A DNA stretch of 53,231 bases, from the NCBI GenBank assembly GCA_900542825.1, contig UQOY01000013.1, positions 1 through 53,231 of the forward strand, read 5' to 3'. Both the position numbers and the translations under genes were made by a program. The notes under the pieces were generated by a model that worked only from the letters and a program-made list of their open reading frames with translations, did not search any database and had not been told where the DNA came from. Below, in pieces: positions 51,317 to 53,231 of this stretch (position 1 is its first letter; each line of letters opens with the position of its first letter). This DNA is from an uncultured Collinsella sp. GTDB lineage: Bacteria; Actinomycetota; Coriobacteriia; Coriobacteriales; Coriobacteriaceae.

Positions 51317-53231
51317 ATGAAACGTCACCTGCAACTGCTTGTTGTATTCGTTGCAGCGTTAGTTATTGGACTCAATCCTATGATTGGACCGGTTGCTACC
51401 GCCTATGCAATCAATGGAGAGCTTGCTCAGCAGGATTCATCTGCTGATGTCACGGATTTTGCAGACAATGCAGACTCGACTAGCGGCTTTGACCCCTCTG
51501 TCTCCGTTGAGAACCAGAACGAGTCTGATATTCTATCTGCAGAAGAAGACAATTCTTCCGCCGTATCGGATGAGGCCAGCGATGTTTCAGCTGATTCGTA
51601 TCAGTATCTTTATATCGCCTACCCTCAACTGCCGGTCGGTACGGACCAGGTGATTGCTTTCGCGACCCCAAATGATTTCGATGTAATTGCTGACGCAACT
51701 CTCGAACTTGAGTCCACAACTGGACACAGCTTCTTCGTCGAGGCTTCTGCGGTAAATGCCAATGCGGCTGCCTTTCAATTTGGCAAGGATTATGCCGAGT
51801 GCGGATATGATTTGATTTCGATCACATATCATTTGCAGGGTGACGATGGGGAGCACAATGTCGATTTGATGCAATGCGGGTATGCGTTCGACATCGATGC
51901 GAATGCCGTTGCGGACGACAATCAGGTTGAAGGCAGCGACGATGCGTCCTTCTACTATTTAGATGATTCTGACAACGTTGTTCAGGCTGCCACGATTGGT
52001 GACGCCCTTGCTGCCGCGAATGGGGAAAGCTCGATTTCGGCTGCTGGTTCGGTATCAAGAGGTATTCGTGTGATAGCGCTTGATCCTGGTCATGGCGGCA
52101 CGGATCCTGGTGCCCAGGGCAATGGAAAGAGCGAGGCTGATCTTACTTGGAAGATTGCGGTTGCGTGCAAGGCTAAGCTCGAACAATATGGTTTTAAAGT
52201 AATAATGTCTCGCGAACAAAGCGGTTCATATAGTGGAAACGATTTCCTTTACCGTGTTCAGCGTTGTGTAAATCAGGGAGCGCAGGCATTCGTTAGCTTT
52301 CACATTAATTCTGGTGGGGCTGGAGCCCATGGGGCGGAGGTGTATGCGCCAACGGCAAACGGCACTAGCTATACACAGGCTTCTGTTGAGCTCGCTCAAA
52401 AAGTGATGAATAACCTGCAGGCCCTTGGATTAAGCTATCGCGGCGTCTTTCAGATGAAGGTTGGCGATGAGTTTGCTGTTATTCGCTGCGCGCGCGAACA
52501 GGGTATTCCTGGCATCTTAATTGAACATGGCTTTATTTCAAATGCTGGCGATGTCTGGAATTATTTTAGCGATGAAGGCTGCAAGCGACTTGGTGAAGCT
52601 GACGCGGATGCCATCATTTCCCAGTTCCCCAAATCAACATGGTTTAATGGCTCGCTTGAATATAAAAAATCAGGTAAAAAAATCGATATGACCTTGAAAT
52701 GCTCTGGTGGAGAGCCCACAAATGCTGCATTTAAGGTCGAATCTCCCTCGGGGCGCATTGATTGGGTCCAAGCGTACGATCAGAAGGACCACAGATGGAG
52801 TGCGTCCTTTGATTTTGATAGGGAATATGGCGTTTTTAAAGTCAGCGCTTACGTTACGGTGGGCAATGAGACTTTTGAAGCGGATTCTAAGACGTTTGGT
52901 GACAATAAGTGCTCGCTGTCTTTCGATTTAACTGAGACTCAAGTTACCGTTGAAGCTGGACAATGGGCCATAGAGCCGAATGTGGTTTCATATCAAATAT
53001 TATCCGAGGGCGGAAAGTCCCAATGGATTCCGGCTAAACGGTCTGGCGATTCTTGGATTTGTACCATCCAGTTAAATGATTTACAAGATGTCTTTGGAAA
53101 GAAGGCTGTCAAGGCTTGGTGCATTCTGGATGGGGCCGAAGCGTTCCCTTGCGGCGAAGGCTCGTTTAGCTTCGCTCGGCCCGACGTGAAGCTGTCCTGC
53201 TCCGCGTCGTCGGGGAACCTGTCGGTGAGCG
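51317..53231 (+). CDS. secreted N-acetylmuramoyl-L-alanine amidase (cut by window end)
   Basis: The frame is open to the last base (638 codons visible, no stop). Signal peptide 1 to about 31 (ends TAYA), then an acidic Ser/Asp-rich region and an unrecognised domain (about 95-230). Amidase_3 domain about 250-420 with zinc ligands H259 (ALDPGHGGTDPGAQG), E273 and H329 (VSFHINSG), and catalytic E403 (ILIEHGFISN). After it come at least two roughly 90-residue repeats resembling GBS-Bsp-like domains (e.g. AAFKVESPSGRIDW). Cleaves the amide between MurNAc and the stem peptide; probably works in wall turnover or cell separation. GC is lower than the core genes. Confidence 0.92.
   Translation, partial: MKRHLQLLVVFVAALVIGLNPMIGPVATAYAINGELAQQDSSADVTDFADNADSTSGFDPSVSVENQNESDILSAEEDNSSAVSDEASDVSADSYQYLYIAYPQLPVGTDQVIAFATPNDFDVIADATLELESTTGHSFFVEASAVNANAAAFQFGKDYAECGYDLISITYHLQGDDGEHNVDLMQCGYAFDIDANAVADDNQVEGSDDASFYYLDDSDNVVQAATIGDALAAANGESSISAAGSVSRGIRVIALDPGHGGTDPGAQGNGKSEADLTWKIAVACKAKLEQYGFKVIMSREQSGSYSGNDFLYRVQRCVNQGAQAFVSFHINSGGAGAHGAEVYAPTANGTSYTQASVELAQKVMNNLQALGLSYRGVFQMKVGDEFAVIRCAREQGIPGILIEHGFISNAGDVWNYFSDEGCKRLGEADADAIISQFPKSTWFNGSLEYKKSGKKIDMTLKCSGGEPTNAAFKVESPSGRIDWVQAYDQKDHRWSASFDFDREYGVFKVSAYVTVGNETFEADSKTFGDNKCSLSFDLTETQVTVEAGQWAIEPNVVSYQILSEGGKSQWIPAKRSGDSWICTIQLNDLQDVFGKKAVKAWCILDGAEAFPCGEGSFSFARPDVKLSCSASSGNLSVS

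Noticed and set aside
1..53231. CRISPR array
   Set aside because: No regularly spaced direct repeats with unique spacers were seen; the repeats here are dispersed hairpins.

Overview
The window looks like chromosome of a high-GC anaerobic gut actinobacterium of the class Coriobacteriia, most likely Collinsella or a close relative. This is inferred from gene content and style: GC-rich genes, a Rho factor with a very long basic/acidic N-terminal extension, a sufCBDSU operon with a divergent Rrf2 regulator, a CarD-type RNA polymerase regulator, a NifU-like/GGGtGRT gene pair and sortase-type surface proteins. No rRNA or species-diagnostic marker is present, so genus is an inference.

Layout. 1-4.4 kb: trpS and a WecA/TagO-type phosphoglycosyl transferase (minus), then a PflX-like radical SAM protein (plus). 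4.4-8.7 kb: tRNA-Ala(CGC) followed by a 1286-residue RecQ-like helicase whose base composition looks imported. 8.8-15.9 kb: a tail-anchored coiled-coil protein, pncB, then proB and proA separated by an opposing S33 peptidase, and an HD hydrolase. 15.9-17.2 kb: hairpin repeats, a gutted REP-associated transposase (RAYT) and a CarD-like gene. 17.5-24.9 kb: argS, a 790-bp gene-free repeat patch, rho, an unrecognised membrane protein and a VanZ-like protein. 25-32.4 kb: ROK fructokinase-like gene, aminotransferase, tRNA-His and tRNA-Lys with a duplicated tRNA 3' end, dinD, an FAD oxidoreductase, and the GGGtGRT/NifU-like operon. 32.7-40.2 kb: a RAYT with an altered HUH site, sufCBDSU, the divergent rrf2, and a MntA/HepT-type toxin-antitoxin pair directly behind rrf2. 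40.3-53.2 kb: cell-surface genes (MPKTG-anchored secreted protein, glycosyltransferases, acyltransferase, multi-pass membrane protein, secreted amidase cut by the window end), with an AAA-ATPase-like protein and a HEPN-like protein.

How they fit. The core is housekeeping: aminoacyl-tRNA synthesis, NAD salvage, proline synthesis, Fe-S assembly and envelope glycan synthesis. On it lies a set of dispersed hairpins that share no stem sequence but mostly carry GGGAC(A/G)G in the loop, often with one arm overlapping the stop codon of the upstream gene. One degraded RAYT and one RAYT lacking both HUH histidines are in the same window. This looks like a REP/RAYT-type system of a kind I do not recognise and is the most interesting thing here. 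Accessory defence-like genes (RecQ-like helicase, DinD, MntA/HepT, AAA-ATPase-like, HEPN-like) sit at tRNAs or in lower-GC patches. I saw no CRISPR array, rRNA, complete insertion sequence or replication origin.
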